Assembly (NCBI GenBank): GCA_036897095.1
Contig: JAYMSP010002709.1
Coordinates: forward strand, 1 to 22,840
From: Plantago elongata
Taxonomy: Eukaryota > Streptophyta > Magnoliopsida > Lamiales > Plantaginaceae
Length of the DNA: 22,840 nt
Direction: 5' to 3'
Of this stretch, positions 20,882-22,840 are shown piece after piece (position 1 is the stretch's first letter; each line of letters opens with the position of its first letter). The translations under genes were made by a program, and so were the position numbers. The notes under the pieces were generated by a model. The model did no database searches and had not been told where the DNA came from. It worked only from the letters and a program-made list of their open reading frames with translations.

Positions 20882-22354
20882 TCAGTCTTCTTCCGTGGGA
20901 ACATCCCTCCGGTCTTCTTGGATAGGTTTATTAACCATAAGAATGGGAGTCGGTAATTTGGTGTCAATGTAAAAGATAAGACAACAGGATGATGCACAAA
21001 CTTAATGTGCAACATCTTGGCAAAAGATATTAATGATTCAATACATGCCTACGCATATCCTTTTAATGCAGACGAACCTAACCAAACTGAGTGAACTTTT
21101 GGTACTACGGATAGATGCATCATCAAAGTTGTGTAATTCAGTGCAGAAGGAAACTAGTAAGGATATATATTGACATAGCATCATCATCTTTCTCCCCACG
21201 GCAGCGGCTGTTGTTTAATTCTCGTAATATTTCTGGTGTAACCTGTGTGTAAGGTGAAAGATACAATCAGTTGTTGCAGATAATATAATGCCAGAATGAG
21301 TAATCTCAAGTCACCCTGATCAGCTTACCAGTCTATGACCTTGTCTTTCAACTAGAATATTGAGATTAGCCTTATCCTCCTTGGTCAACTCAGCTTTATA
21401 CCCGCACATATACAAGGCGATGAGAGTTCGAGGCAAAGTATAGGAAGGACAGTGTGTGGCAAAAGATGGAAGGTGCACCACAAAAAAAGAAAAAGTTGGA
21501 ACTCAGACTAGCAACAAATCCGAAAACAAACAATTTTCAACCAGCTGATTCTCATCTCAAGTGAAAACAGCAGATTTCATATCTCATTAAGAAATCTCGT
21601 TAGTTGGATTAACCAAGAATAGAAAAAGCTCGTGAAGTAAGGTAAATCATGAGAGAGCACAAACAAACTTATGCATGCAAAGGCATAAAAAACTAACCTC
21701 TGCACAAATGCAAGGAGAGATTGATGCCAAATCACAGGCATTATTCTGGAGTCATCGTAGAATCTCATGAAATGGGCTACCAATGCATCAAGCACACGGT
21801 ATGGCAATGCGTATTTCTTCTCAATCAGCAACTTTATGAAGTAACTGCAGAACGTATACGCATAAAATGTTACAATAGATATCAAAGAAAGCTCTCACAG
21901 GATAAAAGAAAGTCACGTCAGAGGCCTAAGAGTAAACACAGTTGATTTCATCTCAGTGACAAGAATAATAGTAATTTTAACTTAAATACTACATAAACTT
22001 GCACTTCGGATTGACTTTATCTTCGAGCATGAAGTGAAAAATCTCAACCGGTATTGAGAGAGTGTAGTTTAGAAAGGAAATAGGTTCAGCAACGACAACC
22101 AAATTACTCAGAATCAGAATTTTTTATTTTAGGAATAGCATGACACTCCAATCATCATAAATTGGACGGCAGGGAAAACAGATTAACAGACAACTCGTTT
22201 GAGGAACGACTCATCATATACCATAGCTTACTATAAAAGGTGAATGCAGTGATTCAGGCACACAGAGAAATTTATGAGACGCCAAGCAACTTAGGAAGCA
22301 AATACCTTGTTGTGCCAGAGTACTCCAGCTGCCGCAAGCCTCATTATTGCCACA
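20882..22354 (-). pseudogene. BYSL/ENP1: Bystin/Enp1 gene, C-terminal exons only, apparently degraded
   Basis: Minus-strand pieces, in order. A (22354-22306) resembles VALLKLAEMEYCGTT but is one base too long, so SVAIMRLAA runs into the frame of EYSGTT. B (21844-21698) is intact, [20 protein letters not shown] through [20 protein letters not shown] to FVQ. C (21401-21329) is YKAELTKEDK to VERQGHRL, but the intron before it ends GG instead of AG. D (21242 to about 21175, or read on to TGA 21140-21138) is VTPEILRELNNSRCRGEK. E (about 20962-20882) carries the C-terminus TPILMVNKPIQED and DVPTEED, with no AG acceptor before it. Bystin/Enp1 is a nuclear 40S ribosome-assembly factor, normally about 440 residues. 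Earlier exons are not seen up to the right edge. Introns are retained, so this is a duplicated or in-place copy, not a processed one. Assembly errors could mimic some lesions. Confidence 0.72.
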
Positions 22355-22840
22355 CTGAACATGCATAAATTAAAATCAATATTTACCAATAAAATGTTCA
22401 AAATTTATGATTAAATAACAAAAGAATATTATATGCATGCAGTGTGAAACCATTCAGCACATAAGTAATAAGTTTCTCATATAATGTATTCCACTGAAAA
22501 TTACTATAAGTTATAACGGTGAAGATTAACTCAGAAAGATTACAAAGCTAGGTATCGAAGAAAAAATTGTGCTGAAAAAAGCTGGTGTGGTGTATAGAAA
22601 TCTACAGCAATAAACATCAATGTCTGAATTTCAGGTGCAGAGATAATTCTGGTATCTGATAGATGAATCCTGTTCATGAAATGCTAAAATGAAATGGAGC
22701 TCTTAAATTAGGGGATTCTCTTAGAAAATTGTTTCCTGTATCTTTTCCTTCCTGGTTGTATGTGAAAGTATGTATGTCATAGAGACAACCATTTATAAGG
22801 ATGATATGTACTATGATCACATTCAGTTTATTATTGTTTA
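22355..22840. other. Right-edge sequence upstream of the bystin remnant
   Basis: If the bystin gene continued normally, the preceding exon (the conserved VSIPPLHS region) should lie on the minus strand here or further right. I see no frame encoding it, no other coding sequence and no recognisable repeat in these 486 bases. The upstream part is therefore either beyond the window behind a long intron, or missing. Confidence 0.5.

Noticed and set aside
20964..21005. Using the AG at about 21003 as the acceptor of the bystin last exon
   Set aside because: The frame stays open, but the added residues are pyrimidine-tract translation, not family sequence, and the phase does not match the available donor.
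1..22840. tRNA, rRNA, CRISPR array, bacterial-type operon or LTR retrotransposon
   Set aside because: No cloverleaf, rRNA core, spaced direct repeats or paired long terminal repeats were seen on either strand; this was judged by reading, not by a covariance search.

Overview
The window looks like nuclear DNA of a flowering plant, most likely a eudicot. It is AT-rich, its genes are split by many short GT-AG introns, and the spliced products match plant families. I assembled exons by hand from reading frame, splice dinucleotides and phase. Family names rest on remembered protein signatures, not on a search.

Layout. (1) 50-138, minus: first coding exon of a DCP2-type mRNA decapping enzyme, running off the left edge, with a tiny uORF fused to its start codon. 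(2) 944-3163, minus: a complete 7-coding-exon gene for a 224-residue plant protein of unknown function (DUF7795 type), with a likely 5'UTR intron reaching about 4105. (3) about 4440-5160: GC-rich repetitive patch, probably a decayed transposon. (4) 5201-6378: a non-autonomous Mutator-like element with imperfect inverted ends and a near-perfect 9-bp target duplication. (5) 6889-13087, plus: a complete 13-coding-exon gene for a 926-residue M28 zinc metallopeptidase of the ER metallopeptidase 1 type. (6) 13965-19743, minus: a complete 17-exon gene for a 559-residue alpha-D-phosphohexomutase, tail-to-tail with the peptidase. (7) 20882-22354, minus: the C-terminal part of a bystin/Enp1 gene that looks damaged, with a one-base frameshift, a lost splice acceptor and a detached C-terminus.

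The genes are ordinary unlinked housekeeping functions: mRNA turnover, ER proteolysis, sugar-phosphate metabolism and ribosome biogenesis. They do not form a pathway or cluster. I found no tRNA, rRNA, CRISPR array or novel multi-gene system. The most interesting points are the decaying bystin copy, the MULE next to the peptidase promoter, the uORF on DCP2, and a tandem splice acceptor whose upstream choice would create a stop.
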